From the IMG/VR virus record IMGVR_UViG_3300008108_000329, positions 1 to 31,307 of that record: a stretch of DNA of 31,307 bases, one strand, 5' to 3'. Every line of letters begins with the position of its first letter. The first letter of the stretch is position 1. The notes beneath the pieces were generated by a model. The model ran no database searches. It was not told where the DNA came from and saw nothing but the letters and a program-made list of their open reading frames with translations. This document shows, in pieces, positions 8,500-15,571 of the stretch. A program made the position numbers and the translations under genes. The DNA comes from a virus.

Positions 8500-9287
8500 T
8501 GACTGATGTAAAAGAAGTTGTCTGGGATTCAGTGGATGAAAATGGTAATCCTATAAACCCAAGACTAGCTACAGCTGAAGAAGTAGAAGCAAAAAAGAAA
8601 TCAAAATCACTTCCTATTATAGAAGAATCTTTTGATAAACGTATTTTAAAACCAGAACCAACTGTAGTACAAGTTGAAAAGCTAACAAGTAGTTTAGATG
8701 GAAAAGAAATTATAACACCAGTAAGAACTACTGATGGTTTAATTCCATGGAACGATCCACGTTTAAAAACACCACCAAAAGAATGGGACTTTAAAAAACC
8801 AGTAGAAGAAGCAGCACAATTAGGATTATTATTGATTAAAGTATCACAAAAATTAAATGGTGCTGGTCTTTCAGCTAATCAAATAGGAATAGATGCAAAA
8901 GTGTTTGCAATTACAGTTATTGAAAACTATCAATATGCTGTTTTTAATCCAGAAATATTAGAATCTTCAGAAGAAGTTGAATTAATGGAAGAAGGATGTT
9001 TATCTCGTCCAGGATTATGGCTAAAAATATCAAGACCAAAAAAAATTAAAGTTAAATATTTTACATTCAAAGGCGAAGAAGTTCGTACCGAATTAGATGG
9101 GTTTCATTCAAGAGTATTTCAGCATGAATATGACCATATGTTAGGAATAGACTTTACTCAGAGAGTAGGTAAATTAAAATTAGATATGGCTTTAAAGAAA
9201 TTAGATAAACAATTAAGAAAAGCAGCAACTACTCAACAACTAGAATATGAAGCGAAATTAAGACCTAAATTAAGAATTCCTGATTAA
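8499..9287 (+). CDS. def: Peptide deformylase with N-terminal extension
   Basis: Metalloenzyme removing the N-terminal formyl group from nascent proteins. All three signature motifs are present: GAGLSANQ (121-128, Q128), EEGCLS (164-169, metal ligand C167) and HEYDH (209-213, ligands H209 and H213, catalytic E210). Ordinary deformylases are about 170 residues; this one has about 80 extra N-terminal residues, acidic and low in complexity, with no signal peptide. The catalytic domain starts near LIPWNDPRLK (81-90). Deformylase genes are common in marine T4-like phages, where they are thought to keep up with the demand for new protein. Here it is coupled (TAATG) to a small basic protein behind genes 47 and 46. 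The start at 8499 gives the extension; no better internal start is evident. Confidence 0.95.
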   Translation: MTDVKEVVWDSVDENGNPINPRLATAEEVEAKKKSKSLPIIEESFDKRILKPEPTVVQVEKLTSSLDGKEIITPVRTTDGLIPWNDPRLKTPPKEWDFKKPVEEAAQLGLLLIKVSQKLNGAGLSANQIGIDAKVFAITVIENYQYAVFNPEILESSEEVELMEEGCLSRPGLWLKISRPKKIKVKYFTFKGEEVRTELDGFHSRVFQHEYDHMLGIDFTQRVGKLKLDMALKKLDKQLRKAATTQQLEYEAKLRPKLRIPD

Positions 9288-9316
9288 TTTACTTCCAAGA
9301 AATTTTATAGTATAAT
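9288..9316 (+). promoter_or_regulatory. Early-type sigma70 promoter, copy identical to the one at 19130
   Basis: TTTACT (9288-9293) starts on the base after the deformylase stop; 17-bp spacer; TATAAT (9311-9316). The 32 bases from 9288 are identical to those from 19130. The leader to ATG 9353 is about 30 nt and carries AAAAAGG about 13 nt before the start. Confidence 0.85.
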
Positions 9317-9352
9317 ATATACTTAATCAACTAAAAAGGTACTTTTATTATT

Positions 9353-9526
9353 ATGGACTCAAGATTTGACCACATTAATTCCCTTCAAAAACAAAAACAA
9401 GCATTCGAACACCAATTAAGATTACAAAAAGAAAGAGACGCGATGTATGCTGAATTATCTCGTGTTGGTATTATATTTGGTGTTGGTTTTGCAGCAGGAT
9501 TATTATTTAATGTTATATTCTTTTAA
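9353..9526 (+). CDS. Small single-pass membrane protein
   Basis: A 57-residue protein starting MDSRFDHINSLQKQKQAF. Residues 1-36 are a charged amphipathic helix, probably coiled coil; residues about 37-57 (VGIIFGVGFAAGLLFNVIFF) are one hydrophobic segment that ends the protein, giving a tail-anchored topology. I do not recognise it. It lies directly behind a conserved early promoter with AAAAAGG upstream, which supports the ATG. Its last 17 bases overlap the next gene. An early phage membrane protein may alter host envelope or exclude other phages, but this is a guess. Confidence 0.7.
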   Translation: MDSRFDHINSLQKQKQAFEHQLRLQKERDAMYAELSRVGIIFGVGFAAGLLFNVIFF

Positions 9527-9671
9527 ATCACATAACGAATTAAATAAAAATTTGACTGATTATATTTCAACAGTCACTGATAAAAAAGACATTTCTAAAA
9601 TACCGATCGAATCGATCAATGATTTTTTAAATGGTTTAGAGTCATTTTTAGAAGAATCAGCAAGCAATTAA
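9510..9671 (+). CDS. Small acidic hypothetical protein
   Basis: A 53-residue protein, MLYSFKSHNELNKNL at the start, with a short helix-rich body and an acidic C-terminus (ESFLEESASN). The frame stays open upstream to 9447, but that stretch is the other-frame shadow of the membrane protein, and ATG 9510 fits an overlapping coupled start. No known motif is visible. A direct repeat of ATTAAGGCGA follows at its stop codon. Confidence 0.5.
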   Translation: MLYSFKSHNELNKNLTDYISTVTDKKDISKIPIESINDFLNGLESFLEESASN

Positions 9672-9737
9672 GGCGAAATTAAGGCGACTTTAATATAAGT
9701 CACTGATTTATATACCTTTTTTATTTTCTCCTAATTA

Positions 9738-9766
9738 TATACTTTTAGATCATTTTATAGTAGAAT
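9738..9766 (+). promoter_or_regulatory. Early-type promoter variant (TATACT-17-TAGAAT)
   Basis: TATACT (9738-9743), 17 bp ending TTATAG, TAGAAT (9761-9766). The spacer end and the length match the other promoters of this family, but both hexamers deviate. The ATG of the VWA/peptidase gene is 13 nt after the -10, so the leader is about 6 nt with no Shine-Dalgarno. Confidence 0.65.
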
Positions 9767-9779
9767 ATATGTATATATT

Positions 9780-11987
9780 ATGAATAAAAAAGATTTATTA
9801 GCGAAACTACTTTCTACTGAAAATATAACTGTTTTAAGACAGCCTGTTGCGACTGCATCTTTTAACGTTGAAACTAGAGTTCTTACTCTTCCTGTCTGGA
9901 AGAACCTTTCCGAAAATATCGAAAATATGTTGATTGCCCATGAAGTAGGGCATGCTCTTTACACTCCATTTAGAAAATCAGAAACAGAAGAATTTAATAA
10001 TAATAAACTATTACATTCTTGGGCGAATGTTATTGAGGATGTTAGGATTGAAAAGAAAATACAAAACGAATATCCAGGATTGAAAAAAGACTTTGTTTCA
10101 GCTTATAAAGAATTAGTTGATAGAAATTTTTTTGGTGTTAAAGGTAGAGATTTAGTGAAAGAACAATTTATTAATAAAGCAAATTTATTTTATAAAGCTG
10201 GTTATAATTGTGGTGTTAAATTTACAGCAGAAGAATATGGTTATATAAAAGAAATTGATAATTGCGAAACGTTTGATGATGTTATGAAGTTAGCGAAAAA
10301 ACTTACTGCTTATTCTGTTGCTAAAAAAGAATTAGAAAAACAAGCTTTAGAAAAACTTGCTGCACTGTACTTACAAAATGGTGATGAGAATGAACAAGGT
10401 GAACAACTTAAAGATTCTTTAAAAGGTCTTCTTATGGATGAACTGGACGCAGATGGAAATAAAATAGGTGGTTCTAAATCTAATCCTGAAACAACTGTTC
10501 TTGAAACTGATAATACTACTGAAGAAACAATTCAAGATAAGTTTGATAATATGTTATCAAAACATACAAGTAATAATGAATTTGTTATTGTTGACTATAA
10601 TCCAAAATTTGTAGGATTTGATCCTTATGTACCATATAAAAAATATATGACAGATGTAGATGCTTGGTTAGCAATTAGAAAAACTAAGGAAGATTTAGAA
10701 TTAGCGAATGCTAAAAAAGCAGGTCACGGAGGATGGGAAACTACTGAAGATAAAATAAGATTAGCGAGCATTGAATTCAATTCATATCTACAAGAAACCA
10801 AAAAAGAAGTAAATTACTTGCTTAAAGAATTTGAAATGAGAAAATCAGCAAATCAATATTATAAAACAAAAGAACATAAAACTGGTGTAATTGATATTAG
10901 GAAATTAGCATCTTATAAAATTAAAGAAGAAATATTTAAAACTATCCAATCATTACCAAAGGGAAAAAATCATGGAATGGTTATGTTAATGGATTGGTCT
11001 GGTAGTATGAGTGGCATATTAAAAGACGTTATTAAACAAGTTTATTTGATGACTAGTTTTTGCAAAATAGCAAATATACCATTTACTGTTCTTGCTTTCA
11101 CTAATGGTATATCTGACTCTAATCCTGAGAAAGCATTATGTGATGTTGAAAGAACAAAACAATTTGGTGAAAGATATATACCCTATGATGATAAACTATC
11201 GCCTGAAGAAAATCAAGCTAGAAAGTCAATTACAAATCAATTAGATGTTGAGATGTTTAGAGTTGTTGAAATTTTATCTAATAAAATGAACAAAGAAGAA
11301 TATAATAAAATGGGTGCTTTATTATTCTCTGAAGTATATAAAAATGTTTCTAATTATAAATTAGCATCAACACCTTTAAATGAATCTTTATATTATATGA
11401 TTGATTTCTTACCAAGATTTAAAAAATTAAATAATGTTCAAAAACTTTCTTTTATAGTATTAACAGATGGCGAAGGACATAGCATCCAGCCAAGACGTTT
11501 TGAATCTTACAGTTATTCTATAAAAAAACATTTATATCTTAGGAAAGATAATAAAGAATATGAATTTAAAACATATATGCAAACTGGTACTTTAATTAAA
11601 ATAATAAAAGATCAAGATCCAAATACAACTTGTCTTGCGTTTTCTTTAATAAGAAACAATAGAAGACATATAAGCAATACATTATCTCATTTAAACAGTT
11701 ATACAAATGATGGTCAGTTTGGAAATGCTGACGAATCTACAGTAATTAAAATAGCAAAAGATTTTAAAGAATTAGGTGCTTCTGCATTAAAACAAGTTAA
11801 TTCTTATGATGAATATTATTTAATCCCAATAGAAAATATTAAACCTGAAGCTTTAAATATTGTTAATGATTTGACTTCTACAAAAGAAAAAACAGCAAAT
11901 CAAATAGCAAAATCATTTACTAAGCTTTTAAAACAAAATAGAAATAGTAGATTCTTATTAACTTCTTTTGCAAAGCAGGTAGCATAA
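9780..11987 (+). CDS. VWA-domain protein with HEVGH metallopeptidase motif (CobT-like)
   Basis: A 735-residue protein combining a zinc-peptidase-like N-terminus and a von Willebrand factor A domain. HEVGH at 54-58 and NVIEDVRIE at about 83-91 give two His and a Glu ligand (E86) plus the catalytic E55, the arrangement of gluzincin peptidases. The MIDAS motif DWSGS is at 405-409, with a further TDGEGH motif near residue 562. VWA proteins of this type work with MoxR-family AAA+ ATPases; such an ATPase is encoded nearby at 12570. In marine T4-like phages the pair is often labelled CobT/CobS from its similarity to cobaltochelatase subunits, but a protein-remodelling or proteolytic role is more consistent with the HEXXH site. 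The substrate is unknown. The stop overlaps the next ATG (TAATG). Confidence 0.85.
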   Translation: MNKKDLLAKLLSTENITVLRQPVATASFNVETRVLTLPVWKNLSENIENMLIAHEVGHALYTPFRKSETEEFNNNKLLHSWANVIEDVRIEKKIQNEYPGLKKDFVSAYKELVDRNFFGVKGRDLVKEQFINKANLFYKAGYNCGVKFTAEEYGYIKEIDNCETFDDVMKLAKKLTAYSVAKKELEKQALEKLAALYLQNGDENEQGEQLKDSLKGLLMDELDADGNKIGGSKSNPETTVLETDNTTEETIQDKFDNMLSKHTSNNEFVIVDYNPKFVGFDPYVPYKKYMTDVDAWLAIRKTKEDLELANAKKAGHGGWETTEDKIRLASIEFNSYLQETKKEVNYLLKEFEMRKSANQYYKTKEHKTGVIDIRKLASYKIKEEIFKTIQSLPKGKNHGMVMLMDWSGSMSGILKDVIKQVYLMTSFCKIANIPFTVLAFTNGISDSNPEKALCDVERTKQFGERYIPYDDKLSPEENQARKSITNQLDVEMFRVVEILSNKMNKEEYNKMGALLFSEVYKNVSNYKLASTPLNESLYYMIDFLPRFKKLNNVQKLSFIVLTDGEGHSIQPRRFESYSYSIKKHLYLRKDNKEYEFKTYMQTGTLIKIIKDQDPNTTCLAFSLIRNNRRHISNTLSHLNSYTNDGQFGNADESTVIKIAKDFKELGASALKQVNSYDEYYLIPIENIKPEALNIVNDLTSTKEKTANQIAKSFTKLLKQNRNSRFLLTSFAKQVA

Positions 11988-12304
11988 TGGCTGAAACAAT
12001 ATCATTAAAAGATAAAATTATAGAGTTAAGATCTAAAATACTTATACATTCTTATATGTATTGGTATAAAGATAATCCTCTTGTGTCTGATACTTTATTT
12101 GATGCTTGGAAAAAACAATTAGTTGAATATCAAGCTGAACATAAACAAAAATTTCCTAATGAGAGAATAGAATTTTTTGAAACTGCATTTATTAATTGGG
12201 ATGGCACTAATTCAAAAAGTCTTCCTTTGTTTGATGAGTGGATTACGAATAGAGTTGAAGTGCTTGACAAATATAAAAATGCGACTCCATATTTTAATAT
12301 TTAA
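11987..12304 (+). CDS. Stand-alone NAD+-DNA-ligase Ia-like domain protein
   Basis: A 105-residue protein. Residues about 8-55 (DKIIELRSKILIHSYMYW, YKDNPLVSDTLFDAWKKQL) match the pattern of domain Ia of bacterial NAD+-dependent DNA ligase LigA (a Leu-Arg helix, a Tyr-rich helix, then D-N-P-x-V-S-D and a following helix). In LigA, Ia contributes to binding the NMN half of NAD+. There is no adenylation domain here or in the neighbouring genes. It is translationally coupled to the VWA protein. The protein could bind NAD+/NMN or act as a protein-protein module; this is an inference from a short pattern match. Confidence 0.6.
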   Translation: MAETISLKDKIIELRSKILIHSYMYWYKDNPLVSDTLFDAWKKQLVEYQAEHKQKFPNERIEFFETAFINWDGTNSKSLPLFDEWITNRVEVLDKYKNATPYFNI

Positions 12305-12461
12305 ATTTATGATATTACTATCCTTATCTGGTTGTTTTGGTTCTACACTATTTACTTTGGGTGAAATTAAAATAACCACTGGGGATGTAATGACAAAAAT
12401 AGTTAAAATTATACCAAAAAACGATGAAAATCTAGAAGACTACGAAAATAAAAAACTATAA
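12279..12461 (+). CDS. Small putative lipoprotein
   Basis: A 60-residue protein. Starting at ATG 12279 gives an N-terminus with Arg, His and Lys, a hydrophobic core (LILFKFMILLSLSGC region) and a lipobox LSGC with the acylated cysteine at residue 19. The mature part has about 42 residues and an acidic/basic C-terminus. A later ATG at 12309 would leave only a short uncharged signal, so 12279 is preferred although it overlaps the previous gene by 26 bases. No family is recognised. It does not have the proline-rich look of an Rz1 spanin. Confidence 0.5.
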   Translation: MRLHILIFKFMILLSLSGCFGSTLFTLGEIKITTGDVMTKIVKIIPKNDENLEDYENKKL

Positions 12462-12508
12462 TATGACTAAACCATTGAAATATATATCTTTTTTATTTTC
12501 TGGAAGTA

Positions 12509-12537
12509 TATACTTTTTCAACGAATTATGCTATAAT
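12509..12537 (+). promoter_or_regulatory. Early-type promoter of the MoxR operon (TATACT-17-TATAAT)
   Basis: TATACT (12509-12514), 17 bp, TATAAT (12532-12537). Transcription should start near 12544. This places the in-frame ATG at 12540 upstream of the transcript, so the MoxR gene must start at 12570 or 12573, where AAAAAAGG provides a Shine-Dalgarno. Confidence 0.75.
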
Positions 12538-12569
12538 ATATGTATAAACCAACTAAAAAAGGCAAATAT

Positions 12570-13739
12570 ATGATGAATAATGCGAATATAAAAAAGTTTG
12601 TAGAATCTCTACATAAATCTTATTCCAATGATGAGAATAAATTTAATTGGAAACAGATTGTTAAAGTTTTTAAAACTACTAAGTTTGACAACAAATCAGA
12701 AGTTTATAACTGGGTGAAAGCCCAAAAAACTGGGAGAGGATCTTATATTATTCCTCTTTCAAGTGTTTCTTCTTCAGTGACAAATAATGTTGTTAAAATT
12801 GATACTGTAAAATCTGAATCTTCTAATTTAGATGTTAAGTCTTTAGTTCCAATTAGAGATAGTAATTATGTCCCATTCGGAAATTATAAAGACTTAGAAA
12901 CTATCATAACTTCTAGACAATTTTATCCAACATTTGTGACTGGACCGACTGGTAATGGTAAATCTACTTCGATTGAACAAATTTGTGCAAAACATAAAAT
13001 TTCTTTAATTAGAGTTAATTTAAACAGCTTAACAGACGAAGATCAATTAATCGGTACTAAAACACTTGTCGATGGTAATATACAAATCGTAGAGGGACCA
13101 GTTGTTATAGCAATGAGATTAGGAATCCCATTATTGCTTGATGAGATCGATGCTGGTGGTGCTAATACTCTATTATGTTTACAACCAATTCTAGAGGGTA
13201 AGCCATTCTACTTTAAATTAAAGAACGAGATTATCGTTCCAAAAAATGGTTTTAATATATTCGCCACAGCGAATACCAAAGGCAAAGGTTCAGAAGATGG
13301 AAGATATATTGGTACGAATGTTTTGAATGAAGCATTTCTAGAGAGATTTGCTGTGACATTCCAACAAGAATATCCAACACCATCGATTGAATTAAAGATT
13401 GTTAAAAATCTGATGGACTCTTATAAATGTAAGAATGATAAATTCGCTCAGACTCTAGTTAAGTGGGCTGATGTGATTAGAAAAACAAATGAATCAGGTG
13501 GTGTTGATGAAACAATTACTACAAGAAGATTGGTTCATATTGTAAGAGCATATTCAGTATTTAAAGATATTGATAAATCTATACAGTTATGTACAAATAG
13601 ATTCGATGAAGCAACAAGACTTGCTTTTATTGATTTGTTTGACAAAGTATCAAATAACAGAGAAACTTCGGCTCCGAAACCATCAGAGTCTGAAGTTGCG
13701 AGTGCTGTAGTTAATCAACAACAAACAGTGAGTGCTTAA
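12570..13739 (+). CDS. MoxR-type AAA+ ATPase (CobS-like)
   Basis: A 389-residue ATPase: Walker A GPTGNGKS at 125-132, Walker B LLLDEID ending at 194, sensor 1 IFATANT (about 231-237), and an arginine-rich second region (ETITTRRLVH). MoxR proteins act as chaperone-like partners of VWA proteins; the VWA/HEVGH protein at 9780 is the obvious partner. The N-terminal 80 residues form a separate domain ending in NWVKAQKTGRGSYIIPL, a pattern shared with the two small proteins encoded just downstream. The C-terminus is Ser/Gln/Val-rich and probably disordered. Start chosen at 12570 for its Shine-Dalgarno (AAAAAAGG); 12573 is equally possible. Its stop overlaps the next gene (TAATG). Confidence 0.88.
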   Translation: MMNNANIKKFVESLHKSYSNDENKFNWKQIVKVFKTTKFDNKSEVYNWVKAQKTGRGSYIIPLSSVSSSVTNNVVKIDTVKSESSNLDVKSLVPIRDSNYVPFGNYKDLETIITSRQFYPTFVTGPTGNGKSTSIEQICAKHKISLIRVNLNSLTDEDQLIGTKTLVDGNIQIVEGPVVIAMRLGIPLLLDEIDAGGANTLLCLQPILEGKPFYFKLKNEIIVPKNGFNIFATANTKGKGSEDGRYIGTNVLNEAFLERFAVTFQQEYPTPSIELKIVKNLMDSYKCKNDKFAQTLVKWADVIRKTNESGGVDETITTRRLVHIVRAYSVFKDIDKSIQLCTNRFDEATRLAFIDLFDKVSNNRETSAPKPSESEVASAVVNQQQTVSA

Positions 13740-14104
13740 TGCTAACTTGGAATTCACTTACTAAATCACAAAAACGTTGGGTAGAAAACGTTTCTAAAAT
13801 TCTACCCGATTGTGTAAGTAAAGGGTATATTACAGCAACACAATGTTATGACTCTTTTAAACAATTAGAAAAACAAAGAGTTTCAGGTACTCCAAAAATT
13901 GGATATCCAAATTGGTTGTTTAAACTTAATAAAATTAAAAGAGGAATATACTTATTTCCAGCAGAGGGAGTGACAGTACAAAAAGCATCTCAATCTTTAA
14001 ATGGTAAAGCTGAACCAATTGTTATTACTAGTAGAGTATCAGAAGAAGATAAATCATTTTTAAATGATTTAAAAGCTTTTGGTATTGATATAAGAGTTTC
14101 TTAA
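13739..14104 (+). CDS. Small protein related to MoxR N-terminal domain, copy 1
   Basis: A 121-residue protein with a helical first half (SKSQKRWVENVSKILPD-type residues) and a conserved central block KIGYPNWLFKLNKIKRGIYL (FPAEG follows). It is clearly paralogous to the 115-residue protein at 14204, which shares IGYPNWLFK.NKI..G.Y.FPA. The same NW(V/L)...K..RG.Y..P pattern ends the N-terminal domain of the MoxR ATPase. It is coupled to that gene by TAATG. No enzyme motif is seen. It may act as an adaptor or DNA-binding (winged-helix-like) module; this is inferred. Confidence 0.7.
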   Translation: MLTWNSLTKSQKRWVENVSKILPDCVSKGYITATQCYDSFKQLEKQRVSGTPKIGYPNWLFKLNKIKRGIYLFPAEGVTVQKASQSLNGKAEPIVITSRVSEEDKSFLNDLKAFGIDIRVS

Positions 14105-14123
14105 TGGGAGTTTTTATTAAATT

Positions 14124-14173
14124 GTAAAGTGGGAGTCCCATATAAGAAATTATCCTTTTTTCTCCCACTTTAC
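14124..14173. repeat. 12-bp perfect inverted repeat overlapping a promoter -35
   Basis: GTAAAGTGGGAG (14124-14135) and CTCCCACTTTAC (14162-14173) are perfect reverse complements separated by 26 nt. The right arm includes five of the six -35 bases of the next promoter. No T tract follows, so it is not a normal intrinsic terminator. It may be a 3' stabilising hairpin for the upstream mRNA or an operator. Confidence 0.6.
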
Positions 14174-14197
14174 TTACAATAAAATTTATAATATAAT
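14169..14197 (+). promoter_or_regulatory. Early-type sigma70 promoter, leaderless start
   Basis: TTTACT (14169-14174), 17 bp, TATAAT (14192-14197). The ATG at 14204 is 6 nt after the -10 box, so the mRNA should begin at the start codon. The -35 is embedded in the right arm of the 14124-14173 inverted repeat. Confidence 0.85.
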
Positions 14198-14203
14198 ATT
14201 GAT

Positions 14204-14551
14204 ATGATAACATACGATAATGCTTCTAAAGCTCAAAGAAAATGGGTTGATGCAGTAATTACAATTTTCCCAAATCTTGAGAAAACTGGAGTAATTTCAG
14301 CAGCAGAATGTTATTCGGCTCATATGAATTTATTAAAAAATCGTAAAGCAGATTCAGATAAAATTGGATATCCAAATTGGTTGTTTAAAACTAATAAAAT
14401 AAGTCCAGGAGTTTATTTTTTTCCTGCGAAAGGATTAAATCCTGATAATATAGTTAAAACTATTCCAGTGGGAGATTCTAATATAAGAGCAGAAGTATCA
14501 AAAACAGAAGAAGATAAGCAATTTTTTAAAGATGTATTAACTAATGTATAA
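14204..14551 (+). CDS. Small protein related to MoxR N-terminal domain, copy 2
   Basis: A 115-residue paralogue of the 13739 protein: both open with a short segment, then SKAQRKWVDAV / TKSQKRWVENV, a I(S/T)A..CY helix, IGYPNWLFK.NKI, G.Y.FPA, and an E(E)DK.F helix near the end. The pair is a tandem duplication, but the second copy has acquired its own promoter directly upstream, so the copies are probably expressed differently. It overlaps the next gene by 8 bases. Function unknown; association with the MoxR-VWA pair is suggested by proximity and by the shared N-terminal-domain pattern. Confidence 0.7.
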   Translation: MITYDNASKAQRKWVDAVITIFPNLEKTGVISAAECYSAHMNLLKNRKADSDKIGYPNWLFKTNKISPGVYFFPAKGLNPDNIVKTIPVGDSNIRAEVSKTEEDKQFFKDVLTNV

Positions 14552-14825
14552 ATTTAACGAAGATAAACTATTAAAAGAATTTAAACAATATATTGACCAA
14601 ACATATAAAGGTCATTATTCTAAAAAGAAATTTCAATCAACAGAGTTCATCGTTGATTGTGGTCATGGTCTAGGATTTACACTAGGCAATGTTTTAAAAT
14701 ATGCTCAAAGGTATGGGCATAAAGATGGACAAAATCGTAAAGATCTTTTAAAGATTTTACACTATGCTCTTCTTGCTTTATATATACACGATCAAGGAGA
14801 AAAACTTAATAATGAAAAGGAGTGA
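14544..14825 (+). CDS. DUF3310-like small protein
   Basis: A 93-residue protein with the block GFTLGNVLKYAQRYGHKDG followed by a helix ILHYALLALYIHD. The pattern [FL].LGN.LKY..R.G.KDG...DL.KA..Y resembles the DUF3310 family of small phage proteins, some of which are linked to nucleotide metabolism genes. It starts inside the previous gene and ends 2 nt before the clamp ATG, and it carries the clamp gene's Shine-Dalgarno (AAGGAG) at its own 3' end. Function unknown. Confidence 0.6.
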   Translation: MYKFNEDKLLKEFKQYIDQTYKGHYSKKKFQSTEFIVDCGHGLGFTLGNVLKYAQRYGHKDGQNRKDLLKILHYALLALYIHDQGEKLNNEKE

Positions 14826-14827
14826 GA

Positions 14828-15529
14828 ATGAAACTAAGTAAAGAAACAATTGCGATTATGAAAAACTTCGCAGGAATTAATGCCAATCTAATGTTAAAGA
14901 ATGGTAATAAAATATCAACAATATCGCCAGCAAAAAGTGTAATGGCTGTAGCACAAATTTCAGAGAATTTGCCAATCAATGGTTCTGGAAATTTTGGCAT
15001 ATACGAATTAAACGATTTTTTATCAGCTTATACATTAATGGAAGATGCAGATTTAACATTTGGTGATAATTTTTGTATGATTTCTAAAGGTCATCAAAAA
15101 ATTAAATTCTATTCAGCAGCAAGTGAAATGCTACTTGTTCCATCAAAAGAAAGTTTGCCTGTTTCTAATGATGTATCTTTTAATTTAAAAGCAGCAGATT
15201 TAGATATGATTTCAAAGTCAGCAGCAATTTTAAAAGTAAGCGATATATCAATCGTATCAAAAGATGGTAAAGTAAGTGTTGAAGTTGCTGATAAAAAAGC
15301 ACAACAAGCTGCAAAATCAGGACAATCAACAGCTAATGCTTTTAATCTAGATATTGGTACGTCAGATAAAGAGTTTAAAGTAAATATGAAAGTTGAAAAT
15401 TTACAAAAAATTGTACTTACAGATTATGTAGTGACAGTTGATAGCAAAAAACTATCTAAGTTTTCAGCAACTAAAGGTTCGCTAGTATATTACATCGCAA
15501 TCGAATCTGATTCTGTAATCGGCAAATAA
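14828..15529 (+). CDS. 45: gp45 DNA polymerase sliding clamp
   Basis: Trimeric ring that tethers gp43 to DNA and, in T4, activates late transcription through gp55/gp33. The start MKLSKETIAIMKNFAGIN aligns with T4 MKLSKDTTALLKNFATIN and fixes ATG 14828; an upstream in-frame GTG at 14822 is part of the Shine-Dalgarno region (AAGGAG, about 6 nt before the ATG). The IYELNDFLSAYTL block matches T4 IYDLNGFLGILSL, and YYIAIESDS near the C-terminus matches YVVALEADS. The mature length is 233 residues, near T4 (228). The clamp loader genes follow, separated only by a hairpin. Confidence 0.95.
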   Translation: MKLSKETIAIMKNFAGINANLMLKNGNKISTISPAKSVMAVAQISENLPINGSGNFGIYELNDFLSAYTLMEDADLTFGDNFCMISKGHQKIKFYSAASEMLLVPSKESLPVSNDVSFNLKAADLDMISKSAAILKVSDISIVSKDGKVSVEVADKKAQQAAKSGQSTANAFNLDIGTSDKEFKVNMKVENLQKIVLTDYVVTVDSKKLSKFSATKGSLVYYIAIESDSVIGK

Positions 15530-15531
15530 TT

Positions 15532-15554
15532 TAATGGGAGGAATACTCCCATTA
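15532..15554 (+). promoter_or_regulatory. Perfect hairpin between clamp and clamp-loader genes
   Basis: TAATGGGAG (15532-15540) pairs with CTCCCATTA (15546-15554) around a GAATA loop: nine perfect base pairs. There is no T tract after it. It may act as an attenuator or processing site, lowering gp44/gp62 relative to the clamp, or as a repressor site upstream of the gene 44 start. A second TTAATGGGAG occurs at 14101. Confidence 0.55.
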
Positions 15555-15571
15555 TACATCTATATTATATT

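Noticed and set aside
11987-12304. Remnant of a full DNA ligase
   Set aside because: No adenylation, OB or zinc-finger sequence occurs in any frame nearby, and the frame is intact and coupled, so it is a stand-alone gene and not a decayed ligase.
12540-12569. In-frame ATG giving a longer MoxR N-terminus
   Set aside because: It lies 2 nt after the -10 box, upstream of the expected transcript start; ATG 12570 has a good Shine-Dalgarno.
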